From positions 2,769,267 to 2,833,266 of the forward strand of contig OZ234502.1 of assembly GCA_965153455.1 (NCBI GenBank): DNA of 64,000 bases, in the 5' to 3' direction. This DNA is from Sphagnum compactum (lineage: Eukaryota; Bryophyta; Sphagnopsida; Sphagnales). The position numbers and the translations under genes were made by a program. Below are positions 1 to 12,197 of the stretch, piece after piece; the stretch's first letter is position 1, and each line of letters begins with the position of its first letter. The notes beneath the pieces are model-generated. The model made no database searches and had not been told where the DNA came from. It saw nothing but the letters and a program-made list of their open reading frames with translations.

Positions 1-3000
1 TATACGTGAGCATCACATCAAGAAGCTCTATCCCCTCCAACCCCTTGACCTGATGGTTGCCTGATCTCACAATCACAATTGGGCCAACTGAGCCAGTGCT
101 GATTGACCTATCACCTTCCCCATTTTGCTGATCTACTGGTGCCAAAATATTTCCCTCAATCCCTTTCTCTGAATCCAGTTTCCTTATAACACTTCGGCAG
201 AGTTCAATGTCCTTCACCACTCTCTTTGGATCAGAACTCCGTGCTGGTGCTTTTGGAGCTGCATTGATCTCCTGGGACTTTTTGGTTGATCGGCTTTGCC
301 TTCTCCCTTTGGCTCCCACATGTCCATCATCCTCTGACTCTTCTTTTGCAGATCCACGAGCACTTGGACCCCTGTGAACCATCCATCCAAGCACATGACA
401 CCCCCATCTTCCTTCATGGACATGTACAGAGCACACATTGAAACACATCATAGAAACAAAGATATTGGGAACTCAAAGCATGATGTACCTGAGAAAATAG
501 ATTCTACATTTCTCTTTAGTTACAACCCCAAAACACAAATATTCTATAGCAGTTGAACTCACACATCAAGACTACCGCCTTGAAGTTCAGCCAGTAACTC
601 CTTCGCCAGAATTTTAGCATTCTCATTCCTCCTGCAGATCAAGGATAGGAGCTCAGTCTGTAACCCAAACAAGCAAGCTTCATGTGAGAAGAGAGAATAA
701 CAGAGCTTGGTTGTTCAATACAAAATGGATAACAGAGAAAAAATAGAGACACACCCTGTTTATTGCTAAAACATCACATCTGCAGCATTTTAGGCTTCTT
801 CTAAGACCACTACTCAGTCTACAAGGCTGTGTCACACATGGTACAGAGCATATCAAAACTAAGAAATTCACAGCCTTTTGCTTTCAAATAAGAAGACAAC
901 AATCAGCTCACCTTGCCAAAACAGCCTCAAGCCGTGCTGGGTCATATTTCTCCCGCAACCTGCATAACATACCATTTTAACCTATGCCTTACAGGAGACC
1001 TCAGAAACTTGCATGGCAATGTAAAATCTGCAGTAACCATGAAATATAAGACCACTGTGACTAAATTTGAGATGCATACCAGTCATCATCCTTGTGTTGC
1101 TCAAAAAATGAACGCTTTTGGGTTGTGATGAACTCTGTCTTGTATTCATCATACCTGTCAAGAAAATGCTGGACCTGTTAGCAAGTATAAGTATCACTTC
1201 CAATACAGACAACAGATGTGAGACAGGCCTAGCTATCCAATGCTTTGTTGATGTGCAAAGCAGGTGTAACCTCCATAAGGAGAAAGTCAAGGTCAAACTG
1301 GGCAAGCCAACAGCATACTTACATGGGTGATTGGAAAACAGTTTTTAGCCCTTTGAAACTACACAATTTTTGCAAGCAAAGAGAACACAAGGGAGTCTGT
1401 ACTCCAGACACATTCTGACTGACTCAGCAGGTGCACAATGGAGGAAGTACCACATCTCTTCCCTTCACAAACGAAGTTGCAACTGAGAGGACTGGAACAA
1501 ACATACCTCCGCTCTGCTTCTCCAGGTAAGATGTCATCCTCAAGCTCCGCAATGAACTGTTTATAAGACATTAAGCCCTCCCTGCACACCTTGCTACATC
1601 AGCAGGCCTCAATCTACTTCACACATTTAGGAGTATCTGACAAAGCTGAATTCTCGCCTTGCACATCACAGGACCTCCTCCAGTCCATATTGAGTCACAC
1701 TTGAGCAGCAAGCACACTGACTTCACCTTAACACTTCTAAGCAACCTAGCTAGTTAAATTTCTAAGGATTGGTGAGAGTGGAGGACTTCCATCAAAATGG
1801 ACCATTCAACTCTTCTAAGCAACCTAGCTAGTTAAATTTCTAAGGATTGGTGAGAGTGGAGGACTTCCATCAAAATGGACCATTCAACTCTTTTCCCCCC
1901 ATTCAAGATCTCTCTCACCATGTCATCCATAACTAAAGTGAGGGTTCACATATTGTTATGGTCATCTATAAGCCCTCAAACACTCATATTGCACCCAATC
2001 CACATGTTCCAGGGGGAAATCTTCATGTGATCAAGAAGGCATCAGGAGACACAACAATTATCTATGGCCATACAGTTGCATTCAGTCAGGAAAGTTTTAG
2101 CAGCATGTGCTGCCCATGTATTTGTGACACATGCCATGGGCATGTCAGAGACGTTCACACCTGCGAGCAGATCCCCCATTGTACAGAGGGTAGGGCCCAT
2201 CACTCAACCCTGTGCGCCCTCCATCAGGCCAGTCAACCACAGAACAGGATAAGTTGCATAAAACTACATTAACTTATAGTGCCACTTCATTTGGAAATTC
2301 TATTGCATTTGATTATTCTGTTGTACTGAGCTCAGGTTAGTCAGACAACATACTGCTGTTTCAAAAGATGGTCTGAACATGGATTTAATTTTGATGGTGA
2401 GTTCATTCTCATCTCAGACTTACTGCACCTAATTAATTGCATGCATTGTTTACCCTGCATCTAATCAATAGGAGCAACTGCAAAGGTGACATGTGAACTG
2501 GTCATGATTACTTCACATAACAAGCTCCAAACATTTTGTCCTTCACTCTGCAATACAATTGAGTGTTCCTACTATAGCCATATATTGTGCTAGTAACAAG
2601 AAACTACCATGGCCAGAATGGCTACCTTGTTGTCCTTGCATTCTTTCATCCCCACCAAAGCCAGATCCTCTCCCTCCCAGTCCCCCAGCCCTGTCATAAA
2701 TGGGCATCCCATCAAACCCAGGCCTGCTTCCAGAAAAGCAAAGCATCACCAGACCACCCGCATAAGAATATCACTTCTACTCCATTTCCACTCATCAATC
2801 ACTCCATTCCTGCTTTATTTCTGCTCAATCACTCCACTGATCTAGATAAGTAGCTTGCCTAACAAGCTTACACTAGTTCTGACAGGCTACCATACAAGTG
2901 TTTGAAGAAGTTTGTTAACAATATCTGAAATGAGGAAATGATTCTGACACAACACTGCTGGTAACAATGAAAGAGGAACCTGGTAGATTCAGTGGCCTGA

Positions 3001-4686
3001 TGCAGTTAAAGCATGCCACTGACATATATCACTACATGGGCTTGGTAGAACATAATGACAATCTTAAAACAGCTTTGCAAAAATAAACAGGAGACATAAC
3101 CACATACAGATGCACTGCTCCTCATTAGACTGCAAAGCAGGGGCACCTTCATCCTGTAAAGGTCGGTAGCTTGTCAAACTGCTCTTGTTTGCCACCAAGA
3201 GAGTGCCGTCTATCTGTTCCTTCTAAGATACCCAAGAAATCTATGGCCATGACTGGTGGATTTGAGGAGACAGGAAAACTTTGGGTAGCTTGATGAACAG
3301 GTGTGAGAAAGATGATGTGATAAGAAGATTCAGAACCTATGGAAGCTAGAAAATGGCTTTTCTCCAATAGCCTTTGCTACTTGGAGAATCCTGAATCAAG
3401 AGAGGCTCAGCAAAAGCTGATGATGATGGAATATGATGGGAAGATTGTGAGATATGATCAAATATGAATCAGACTGGATTGAATTGATTGTTTTGCTAAC
3501 ACTAGTCAGAAAAAAGAAAGCTAGAAGACTTGCAGCTATCAGAGCACCATGATAAAGCTCAAAGATTTCCTGTATCAAAACAAGGTGTCACTGACCAACT
3601 CCAATGTCCAGTAATACAATCTCTGCATCCTGCCAGCACATGGCAAACATCTCATGCAGCGCAGCTCAAGAAATCATAATTTTGAAGCACATCCATGAGA
3701 GTTAGCCTGTTGATGGAAACCTGGCCAAGCCAGAGCTCCACAACAATGAAGGCTGCCTCAAGAAGCATATGTGCCATGAACTTGTAAGGCTGAACAAACC
3801 AAGATCAGAACTGGAAAGCATTCTCAGCAATACAACAAACACGTAACACAGCCAAACAAAATCTGCCACAACTAGTGCTCTTCAAAAAACGACAAATTGA
3901 CAACACAAATCCGTTCAAATAGAAGTAGATGCACGCATCAACACTGACACAAGCAGGTGTTCTGTACAATCTCATAGATATGCACAGAACCACAAGAGAT
4001 GCTGAACCAAGTGCATCAAAAGACAGTCAAGACAGTCAAGAACATCTCTGCAACAAGATAGGGGATCAAGTTAGGGGATCATAGACTCATTTGAATCTGT
4101 CACATAGAAACTTAGGCAGGTGCAGTGCCCTACTTCAGCTTTTCAAGCGAAGCAGGTCATTGCAGGACGAGTGTACTCCTGAGACCAAAACCCTAGGTCT
4201 TTTGCTTCATCATCCTCTTGTAGGACCGTAGCAGAGCAGCTGAAAATCCCTAGCTGATAGCGCTAAGAGGTGTAGCAAAAGATACCTTCCATCACCCAAA
4301 AACCCTGTTGTCAGTCTTCCGGTCTCTTCTACAGCGGCTCCTCGGCGTCCTCCTTCAAACTCATCGTGTCTGCGGAAACGCTTGTAGCCAGGAGACCTAT
4401 GCAAGGGAGGGCTGTGGCGACGATCCCTGTAAGCTGGAGATGTCGGACTTTTCCTGCGCTTGTAATCTCTGTCCCTCTCCCTTCGATCACCACCTCCCAA
4501 ACGTTCTTGACTACTTTTCTTTTCATGATTATGTTCCCGGCGAGGAGGCCTGTCCTCTCTCTCTTCCCGTGACTCTCGGCCTCGTTTCCTGTCCTCAAGG
4601 TTTCTGTCTTTCCGCTCTGCAGAGCGATCCCTACGACGGTCTTCTCGTAGCAATGGCCCAGGAGCCACATCCATTACATCCGCCAT
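1..4686 (-). CDS. SE: SERRATE RNA effector (ARS2 homologue), N-terminal half, cut by window edge
   Basis: SERRATE is a nuclear zinc-finger scaffold. With DCL1 and HYL1 it promotes pri-miRNA processing, and it also links the cap-binding complex to splicing. The start codon is at 4684-4686 (MADVMDV). Exons I can join in phase: 4286-4686, 2626-2723 (alternative donor after 2608), about 2161-2263, 1507-1581, 1080-1154, 912-959, 563-631 and 1-371. Exon 1 encodes an RE/RD-rich arginine tract and the family motif YRDRRHSPP. Exon 4 gives GLMSYKQFIAELEDDILPGE followed by AERRY, nearly identical to plant SE. Later exons give EYKTEFITTQKRSFF, ENAKILAKELLAELQ and SSDPKRVV, then VKGLEGIELLD at the left edge. 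About 413 codons are visible. The C-terminal ARS2 region and C2H2 finger lie outside the window. The acceptor of exon 3 is uncertain because its first codons look unlike SE. The gene is divergent from the NKAPD1-like gene. Confidence 0.95.
1734..1889. repeat. 78 bp perfect tandem duplication in SERRATE intron
   Basis: Two back-to-back copies (1734-1811 and 1812-1889) begin CTTCTAAGCAACCTAGCTAG and are essentially identical. This points to a recent duplication. It lies in the intron between the exons ending at 2161 and starting at 1581, and does not touch either splice site. Confidence 0.9.
2281..4285 (-). other. Large SERRATE introns (about 0.3 and 1.6 kb) around a small Gly-rich exon
   Basis: Apart from the small exon at 2626-2723, which encodes a Gly-rich stretch (RPGFDGMPIYDR then GGLGGRGSGFGGDER), this part of the gene is intronic. 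I see no other coding signal, RNA gene or mobile element in it. Confidence 0.6.
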
Positions 4687-5726
4687 TGCAGGAGATTCTT
4701 CTCCGCCCTCACACTTCTATTACCGGGTTGCTTAACACACCCAAACCGCTGAAGAATACAAAACACCGTGTTCACTGACGAGTCCAGAACAAACAGAAGA
4801 TCTCAGCAGCCTTCCTTCTAGGATCTGCAGTGCATCAACAACAAAACCGGAAGAATAGCTTCATTTTCACAAAAGAATCCTGTGACTTCTAGAACCCAGA
4901 ACCGAGAAAATGAAGCAACACTAGAACTGAAGCAAGAATCCATGAAAACGCATCAGAGTCACAGCTCCGAAGAACCCTAACTCCCTTCTTCCCCCCCACA
5001 CCACTGATGCCCAAGCACTAAGAAAAGCCCTGTCTACAGAAGTGCAACAAGTGAGTACAGCCACGAACAACTCGTCTACAACTGTTGTTTCTCTCCAATG
5101 TCCACGAACAAAAACGCAAGCCATGTAAACCCTAGAATCATGAAAAGGGCTCCACAACGCCTTAATTTACAGCAGCTGGCGTGCATAAAGATCTCCATCT
5201 AGAACCCCACCCGCATCAAGCGAAGCACGCCACGCTTGATTTCCAGAATTTCCAACAAAAGGAAACGGAGAGAGACTCACCCAAGACTCACAATTCACCG
5301 AGATACACCCACAAACTCTTCTAAAGCGCAACAACAAATCTCTTCTCCCGCGAACAAACGTTTCGCGCGCTATCGACTAAACGAAAAGAAACCCACCGAC
5401 TGTCGCCGTCGGAGTTTGAACGTCCAAATCCTTTCTCGTGGAGCGACTGGAGCAGGTAAGTGTATCCGGCGGATATAAGGTTTTTCACGAACCGATCGGA
5501 ATCGGATTAGGGTTAGAGTCCCTTCTTCGCCTCTTTCTTCTTCTTCTTCCTCCGTCCTTGAAGCCCTAGGGTTTTGTGTCGTGTCAACGCGGTTGCTTTA
5601 TTCCAGTGGGAATTGCGAAGGACGAATTGTGGGGTGGGGAGGGGGGAGAGAGCGAATTAAGTAGCTAGCAACTTAGGATTTTACATCGCGGCAATCGATC
5701 CGAGGCTGTGCAAGGGGAAGCGCACG
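4687..5726. promoter_or_regulatory. Shared divergent promoter and 5' leaders of SERRATE and the NKAPD1-like gene
   Basis: The 1040 bp between the two divergent start codons has no long coding frame. It contains telo-box type motifs (AAACCCTA or its complement) at about 4973-4980, 5127-5135, 5507-5515 and 5564-5574. A pyrimidine tract (CTTCTTCTTCTTCC, about 5530-5552) lies on the plus-gene side. In plants telo-boxes mark promoters of housekeeping, translation and cell-cycle genes, bound by TRB-type factors. The region is clearly richer in CpG than the rest of the window (for example TTCGCGCGCTATCG near 5361). Transcription start sites cannot be fixed from sequence, and 5' UTR introns are possible. 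Confidence 0.6.
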
Positions 5727-8089
5727 ATGAATGTCGATACGGAGAGGCGATTAGCCGCTATGATAGAGGAGGAGGCAGCTGTGTTGCGGAGGCAGGCGGA
5801 CAGGGACGGTGTGGCGGCTTATCTCGCCAAGCCCGTCGTCAAGGCTCGGCCTAACCGCCAGTTTCTTTCTGCCATGGTCCGGAGCGTTGAGCAATGTTTG
5901 TTACGATCTCCTTCCTTCCTTCCTTCCTTCCTTCCTTCCTTCCTCATTCTCTGGACTTTGGCAGCCATGCCTTAGTGTCTCTATACCTACCTGATTCCAA
6001 ATCTGTTAAGCCCTAATTTGTTCTCGTTTGCAGCTCCCCAAGGATCATCGTGAGTTTCACGAATACGAGCAACGGGAACAGGTACCTAGGTTGAGCAAGG
6101 GGAGGATTTGAGGGTTTTCAAGGTGTGGAAAACGTATGCAAAACAATTATCCGTGAGGAGGTTGGAGAAGAAATTGGGATTCAAACTTGTTCTCTACTCT
6201 CTGAATGGATGAATACCTTGTGTAGGATACATAAGTCAATCAAACGTTTTGCTGATCATGCTCGGTTCTTTGTGCAATTTCTAGTGCAAAGATGTGGCAA
6301 AAGAGTCCTGACATTCTTACAGGAGGAATCTCTCAAAAACTGTGAGTCAGTAGCTGTGAACCCAGTTGAAATCTTGGGTTTCAATGGCAGCAACTGCTCA
6401 CTATTGCGCCTATTTTTGTGTAATCATGTGCCATTCCTAAAGCATATATACCAGTGTGCTTGCAAAATGGGCTCAGGTGTAACATATCACCATATGTAAT
6501 ACCATCAGGGAGGCATGAACTGCATATTCAGTGTTAGCCACTTTGGAGGTTTGTTGTGTTTTCTCATGGAGGAAGAGCTGATGTGATTCCAACTCTTCGA
6601 GAGTCAGCAGTCATGGAGCATGACTTTGGGAGAGGATGTTGCTAAATTGAGGTTATGATTGTGTGCAGCTAATCGCATCGTGGAAGTGAATGATATGTGG
6701 CGTCTTCGCTCAGTAGAGCTTGAGTACGAAAACCAAAGGGCCAGGAGAAGGAAAGAGTCATTTAGAGGGATGTCAGCAGCTAGGGAGATGACTGCAGACA
6801 GGAGGGATTCGAATGGCGAGTCTTCTCAAAAGGATACTTCTGGCTATGATGACAGGGGATTAAATGATGAGGACCTTGAACACTTTCTCCAATCAAGGTA
6901 CACTTTGTGCGAGGCCTTTCAATGTGTTATTTGCTTCTCTGCTCTGTGTGTTGTACTAAGAATATCATCCCTGGACCTATCTTTTGTCACTTTTGCAAGT
7001 CTGGCAGCCTGAATCCCTTGGGTGGTTACACATGACACAGTACCTCTTGTGGGAAGACTTTTAGGTTTTTCAAGATAGCTGGAACACGTGAACAGATCTT
7101 TTGTATGCTTCTTGTGGAATAGTTTGACGTTTTTGCAAGATAGCTGGAGGACTTGATCAAATCATTTGTATGAAGGTGATTGTCATTGCCAGAGTGAGTG
7201 ATGTTAGTTGCTTCCATGTTGTTGTCTTCTCCATCCACCTGCCTTTCTCTCGTTCCATTTCTTTTTCTGAAGCTCAATGCTTAGGGTTGTGAAAGAAAAA
7301 GACACTTTGGGGGCTAGAAAAGTCCATTTCTTTTTATGTCTGAGATCCTACTTATGTGGTTGTTCCAAGCTATAGTTTGTTTCTACTATTTTTTGTACAA
7401 GTGATGCTAAACATTTTGTTTTTGGTTAATTGACTGTTATTAACAATCTGGCCTGGCCAAGTATTTTGCCATGATCTTTATGTTATTGAATAGACAATTT
7501 CATATGATAGTTTGAAAAGTTTTAATGCCTAAGATGTAGTTCTTGCTCTCCCTTCCAGTATGGACTCCGTCCTTGTATATTAAGGATTGCTTTCAACTAT
7601 ATTTCCTTTCTTGAAATCAACTGTTCTTTCTCTGCCGGCACATGAAGTAAATTATGACTTGGAGATGCTTATTCTCAATTAAAAGTGTCTGCAGTTGTGC
7701 TGAACAATGGTTTTGTGTCCAACTACAGAGTAAAACGTGGGCGTGGAGCCGTGGGCTCTCGAATGGATGAACCAGGGCCTTATTTGCAGGGAGCACAGCC
7801 AATTCCTGATACTCGGCAGAAGGAGGACTGGGAAGATCGGATTGCGGGCCCAGTTGCTGGGCCCTTGTTAATGTCTGGGAGATTTGCTGCAGTGGATCCA
7901 ATCGTAGACAATCACAAACACAAGAAAGAGCAAAAAGTCTCAATGCTCATGGAATCAGCCATTGACTCTTCTGAAGAAAGAGAGGAGGAATTGCAGAGGC
8001 AGGAATTGAAGAAGCGAAGAAGAAAGAAAGAGAAGAAGAGAGCTAGGGAACTAGAACGGCATTCAAAGAGCAAAAAGAGACAGGGTTGA
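5727..8089 (+). CDS. Basic nuclear-type protein resembling NKAPD1, 252 aa, three exons
   Basis: Exons 5727-5895, 6669-6897 and 7729-8089 join in phase (759 nt including the stop). Donors are T/GTTTGT and AG/GTACAC; acceptors are TGTGTGCAG and CTACAG. The N-terminus (TERRLAAMIEEEAAVLRRQA) is a short acidic helix. A conserved core NRIVEVNDMWRLRSVELEY spans the exon 1-2 junction. This core resembles the NxxxxEExxMWxxRELE segment of animal NKAPD1 (C11orf57), which is my basis for the name. The middle holds RGRGAVGSRMDEPGPYL, and the C-terminus is a Lys/Arg-rich coiled tail (KKRRRKKEKKRARELERHSK), a likely nuclear localisation signal. Function is unknown in plants; an RNA-processing or chromatin role is inference only. 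It is divergently transcribed from SERRATE. Confidence 0.82.
5910..5944. repeat. (TTCC)n microsatellite in intron 1
   Basis: About nine uninterrupted CTTC/TTCC units sit just 15 bp downstream of the exon 1 donor of the NKAPD1-like gene. The tract is likely length-polymorphic. Confidence 0.95.
6034..6081 (+). other. Possible 48 nt cassette exon in intron 1 of the NKAPD1-like gene
   Basis: A 48 nt block is framed by a good acceptor (CGTTTGCAG) and a plausible donor (CAG/GTACCT). It is open in one frame (LPKDHREFHEYEQREQ). Spliced in the phase set by exon 1, however, it reads through six codons into a TGA. If used, it would act as a poison exon. It is not needed for the main protein model. Confidence 0.3.
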
Positions 8090-8593
8090 TAATTTGCATT
8101 GCTTGTATGATTTGTCTGTTTTGAAGTATGTATAAGAAGAAGTATGATTCAGTTGTCCAAACTTGGATAACTCTTTCCAATCAGCACTGCAAAGAATTTG
8201 CTTTAGCTGGAAACTGAACTCTGTTTGCTATAGTGACTGTGATCATGACAATCTGCTCTGGGTAGCAAAGCAGAGACTGAATGGACTACACTACTGGTGA
8301 ATGTTGCGAAGGAGTGAATTGCTTAGTGCACACTCACATTGTCCATGGATGTACATAGGCAATTGACTTGGGTTCTTCATATATTGTCTCTGCCTCCTTC
8401 CCTGCCTCTCCCATCTCATGTTCAATGCTGCATCCATTGTGTGTTGAATGAAAGCTATAGTGTTCCATTTCCAATATGCTTTCCTTGGGTACTCAAGAAT
8501 GGTTGTTGTATCTCTCAATTCATGAAAGTGATGGTCACTGCTGTGAAAGAGATATACAGATGCATTTTACTATTCAGATGGTTCACTTGCGGT
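8090..8593 (+). other. 3' flank of the NKAPD1-like gene
   Basis: This is the 3' untranslated and downstream region after the stop codon at 8087-8089. No canonical AATAAA is obvious close to the stop. No coding or structural feature was recognised. Confidence 0.5.
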
Positions 8594-9012
8594 TTACTTC
8601 CCAGATACTTTGCTTGATTCCTTGTTGACCCATTTTGATTCCCAGTCTGTGTTTGCAATTTGCTCATCAACAATGCGGTTGTCACTAGTACCTCTCCTGA
8701 GTTCTGCAATAATCAAGAAATAGTGAAGTCACCAAGCTTCAATGATCTCTTTTCTAAACAACTTGTGGAACCCAACTCCAAATGATTGTGTCGAGACATT
8801 GAAATAATACAAGCAAAAAATCCATTAACAGTGCCATACAATTGTATATGTGCGATGGATTTCCCACCAACAGCAAATACTCAAAACAACATGCTCCCAG
8901 TCCACAGGTGTATGTGTGTCTAAACTCTAAACCTCTTCAAGCTCTTCACATGCTTCATGAACATGTTTCTGAAGGTGCCTTCTTTTTGGCGGATTTTGAG
9001 GAGGGTGGTTGA
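8594..9012 (-). other. Possible terminal exons of an unidentified minus-strand gene
   Basis: On the minus strand a block starting at 8703 after the acceptor TTATTGCAG can be read to a TAA at 8594-8596 as LRRGTSDNRIVDEQ, then TDWESKWVNKESSK. Its composition is protein-like. Another block starting at 9012 after CTTGCAG gives NHPPQNPPKRRHLQ then EACEELEE before a GTTTAG donor or TAG stop. The phases of the two blocks do not join cleanly. They may be alternative 3' ends, a decayed gene, or chance. No family was recognised. Confidence 0.25.
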
Positions 9013-9019
9013 CTGCAAG

Positions 9020-12000
9020 ATCACCACTAGCACCTCAGTTGTCATAATGTTGGAAGCTGGAGGTGATTCTGTTTGAGTTTTGGGTAACATAACCGAAGGT
9101 TCATCCTCTTGTTAGAAACAGAGCCTAAACCAGAACCATGCAACAAACCTCTTGCTGGGACCTAACAAGACCATTGTTGCAGTCATTTAGGCTACACATG
9201 TCTCAATTTTTTAACTAGAATTTTTTTGAAATGTTTGCAGCCAGGTGGTACTTTGTAGTTGAGTGGCATTTTTGGTCAGTTGTACAACACTGATAGGTAG
9301 TATTCTTGAGTTATGTGTAGTGTAGGTGGAACTGGACCCAATTGCCTAATCACTCCAGGTTTAGATTTTTAGTGAAGTGGGTTTAGTAATTTGAAGAATC
9401 TAACTCAAGATCACATTAAAGTATTCATGATCCATCAGACTAAAAAATTTAGTCAAAAGTGGGACTTGAACAACACTGGTCCAATGTTGTGTGCGTATGG
9501 GTATCGTATTTTCAAAAGACCGATTGGTTTCATAGCTCTAAAATATTGAGGTGTTTGCTACCAGTTGGGTCTCGGTAGTTCAAGGAGTGTGCTCCATGAT
9601 TTCAATATTTTTCATCAGTGCCAAGATATGAGGATTGGGAAGTTTTCATTTGGTATCACTTAACAAACTTAGGAGCACGCATTGATAATTGGAGTGTTGT
9701 GTTTTTAAACCATTTTGGAATGTTGTTTGTTCTTTTTTATCTAGACAAGATTCACAATGGACCTCCAATTTCATCAATTAGTTTACCTTGTGACATTTTT
9801 TTGCACTCTTTGTTTTAGGATAAATCTCAAGAGTCTTTTTTAGCTCCTTTAGAAATGTATTGTCATGAATAGTTTTTGTTGTACACATAATTGCATGTTT
9901 GATTGCAACGTTGACCCAATGTTTGTTTCTTTGTTTTCATATCAAGCTCTAGTAGTTTTATACATTGAATCTTGTTGCATCATAACAAGTTTTTTCATGA
10001 CCCTAGCATTAGATTCACAATCAAATTTGCTAGTGCAAAACAAGGGAAACAAGCTAAGAATAAGGCCAACAAATGGCATTGTTGAAACCAATATCAGTTG
10101 GGTCCAAGGGTAGATCAAGTATCCAACCCAACAGATCTTAATGGAGGAAAACTCCCTACAAGACCTATCCCAGTGAGCCTTGCTATGAGAAAACCTAAGC
10201 CCAAGCCTAACTCAAGAAAACCCAAGGCTGATTTTGTAGAAGACTTGAGTCAACAAATTTTAGAGTGGTTTTGCCCAAGGCTAGGTCCATCCACTTGATG
10301 GCAAAAGAATGGGGATAGTTTAGGGTTTAGGGTCAACCTTTGTTTTAAATGTCAATTTCCTTGTCAATAAACTAACACAATAGCTTGTAGATACAATATG
10401 TATTTCTCAATTTGATTTATCATATAATTTCATGTCTTCACCCACTATCAAACTAAAATTAATTTGATCAAATGATGATAAAAGGGTTTCTATGTTCATA
10501 TATATCATTATTTCTCAACCCACTATGAAAGGACCCACACCTAGCCATTGCAAGTGTAGAGAATTAATGCGGCTGAAGATCAAATCAAAATATTTCTTTG
10601 CACTTCTATGACTAGTTTTTAGGTAAGGTGATTGACATTTGTGAGTCCAGTGGGTATATTTAATTTGGGGTGTACATTCACCAAAATAGTGGGTGACTAC
10701 AAGATCATGAAAACATACACTTACTTTCTAATGTCAAACTTTTAGAAAATCATTTCAAGAATATAATTCCAAAAATTTATAGTTTCAATGCTTTTTTAAA
10801 AAAACCCTAAAACTCATAAGTGGCCCTCAACTTGATCTCGAAATTGTCTTACATAAGGGTCTAAAACTAGCTTTGCCTTGAACCCAAAACTAATAACCAT
10901 CATAAAGCCCAAAACCATCAATCCAAGGAATTAGCAATCTAAAAAATTGGAATTGGCCCTAAAACCAACGATTCTTAGTTTTTGAAAATATTCCCTAAAC
11001 TTAGACACAACGAATCATCCATTTTGCAAAAACAATGGACCTCAACCTAATGGTTCTTTTTAAAAATCTGAACCCGACCTTACCAACATTGGTTCAAACA
11101 CACTTTCAAGGTGAGAAGGATTGTTTGAGATTGCAAAGAAATAACCCCAAACACATTTTCACTTTGGGATTGGAATTCAAGTTGAATTTTGAAACATATT
11201 TATCTTTTAGAATAAGCCAAAATTAGCCTTGACTTAAACCTAGAACTCAAGTTTCTTATATGGTTAAACCCATTGAACTTGAAACCAAAAGGTCTTCCAC
11301 TTTTTATTTCATTTTTTATTTTTAAACTCTAGATCAAACACAATGGTTCTTGGAAAAACTAGCTCACAATGTTTTATACCAACATAAAATAGTTCATAAA
11401 GTGAAGACCCAATGTTGAAATAATCACTATTATATAACATGGTTTTTATGATTGAAATTTTAATCATAACAAATAATGAATAAAAATGTTTCAATCAAAT
11501 CAACTAGTCATTTATGCCAAAAAATAATTTATTGAGATGTTTATTTTTAAAACTTCTATGATTGTACAACATGACTAAACAAATTACAACTATTAGTTGA
11601 TATGGTTGTTTGAAATGACTAAGGTGATTGAAACTAATAAGTGATGTGGCATTATTAATTTCAATTTAAAAATACTAATATATTATTGAATTAAAAAATT
11701 GTTATTGTTATTTATTTCTAGATTGAACTATGGATAAATCCAATGTTGCATTAGACCTATGACTTCAATGTCAATTTTTTTTTATTGTTTGTTTGTTTGT
11801 TTGTTTGTTTTTTTTTTTCCCCCCTTTTTTGAGTTCGACAAACCGTACAATACAAATCATTGTGATGACATTGTTCAAACACAACTTGTTCAAAGTGAAG
11901 TTTCAATTTTCACTTCCTCGTCTATAACCCAAGACCTTTACCATCCAACCACCACCTCATGTGATAATATAAATTATTATCACAAAATATATAAACACAT

Positions 12001-12120
12001 TTCTTTTGAGTATTGCGTATTATAATTTTATTATATAATTAAATAATTTCATAATGAATTTTTTTTACACGTATATCTTTAATATCATTATTCAACTTGT
12101 GCTCCACACTGCTCCATTTA
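9020..12120. other. AT-rich intergenic DNA, no gene recognised
   Basis: Reading frames here are short, low in complexity and without family motifs. A plus-strand frame at 9618-9818 looks hydrophobic and AT-driven rather than genic. A telomere-like TTTAGGGTTTAGGG motif occurs near 10319-10332. Nothing else supportable was seen. Confidence 0.5.
11786..11830. repeat. (GTTT)n microsatellite followed by T, C and T runs
   Basis: Six GTTT units lead into a T run, six C and six T. This is simple sequence in intergenic DNA. Confidence 0.9.
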
Positions 12121-12149
12121 AAGGCTTGTGATTCATTTAAGGAGGGGAG

Positions 12150-12197
12150 GCACCTTATGAGTAAGGTTCTTAAGAAATGACCTTATGCATAAGGTGC
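12150..12197. repeat. Short fold-back repeat
   Basis: The arm GCACCTTATGAGTAAGGT (12150-12167) pairs with ACCTTATGCATAAGGTGC (12180-12197) with two mismatches across a 12 nt loop. Weaker pairing extends into the flanks. It could be a MITE remnant; it is not followed by a coding gene that would suggest a terminator. Confidence 0.7.

Noticed and set aside
4308-4778. 156-codon plus-strand frame across SERRATE exon 1
   Set aside because: It is the antisense shadow of a strongly supported SERRATE exon.
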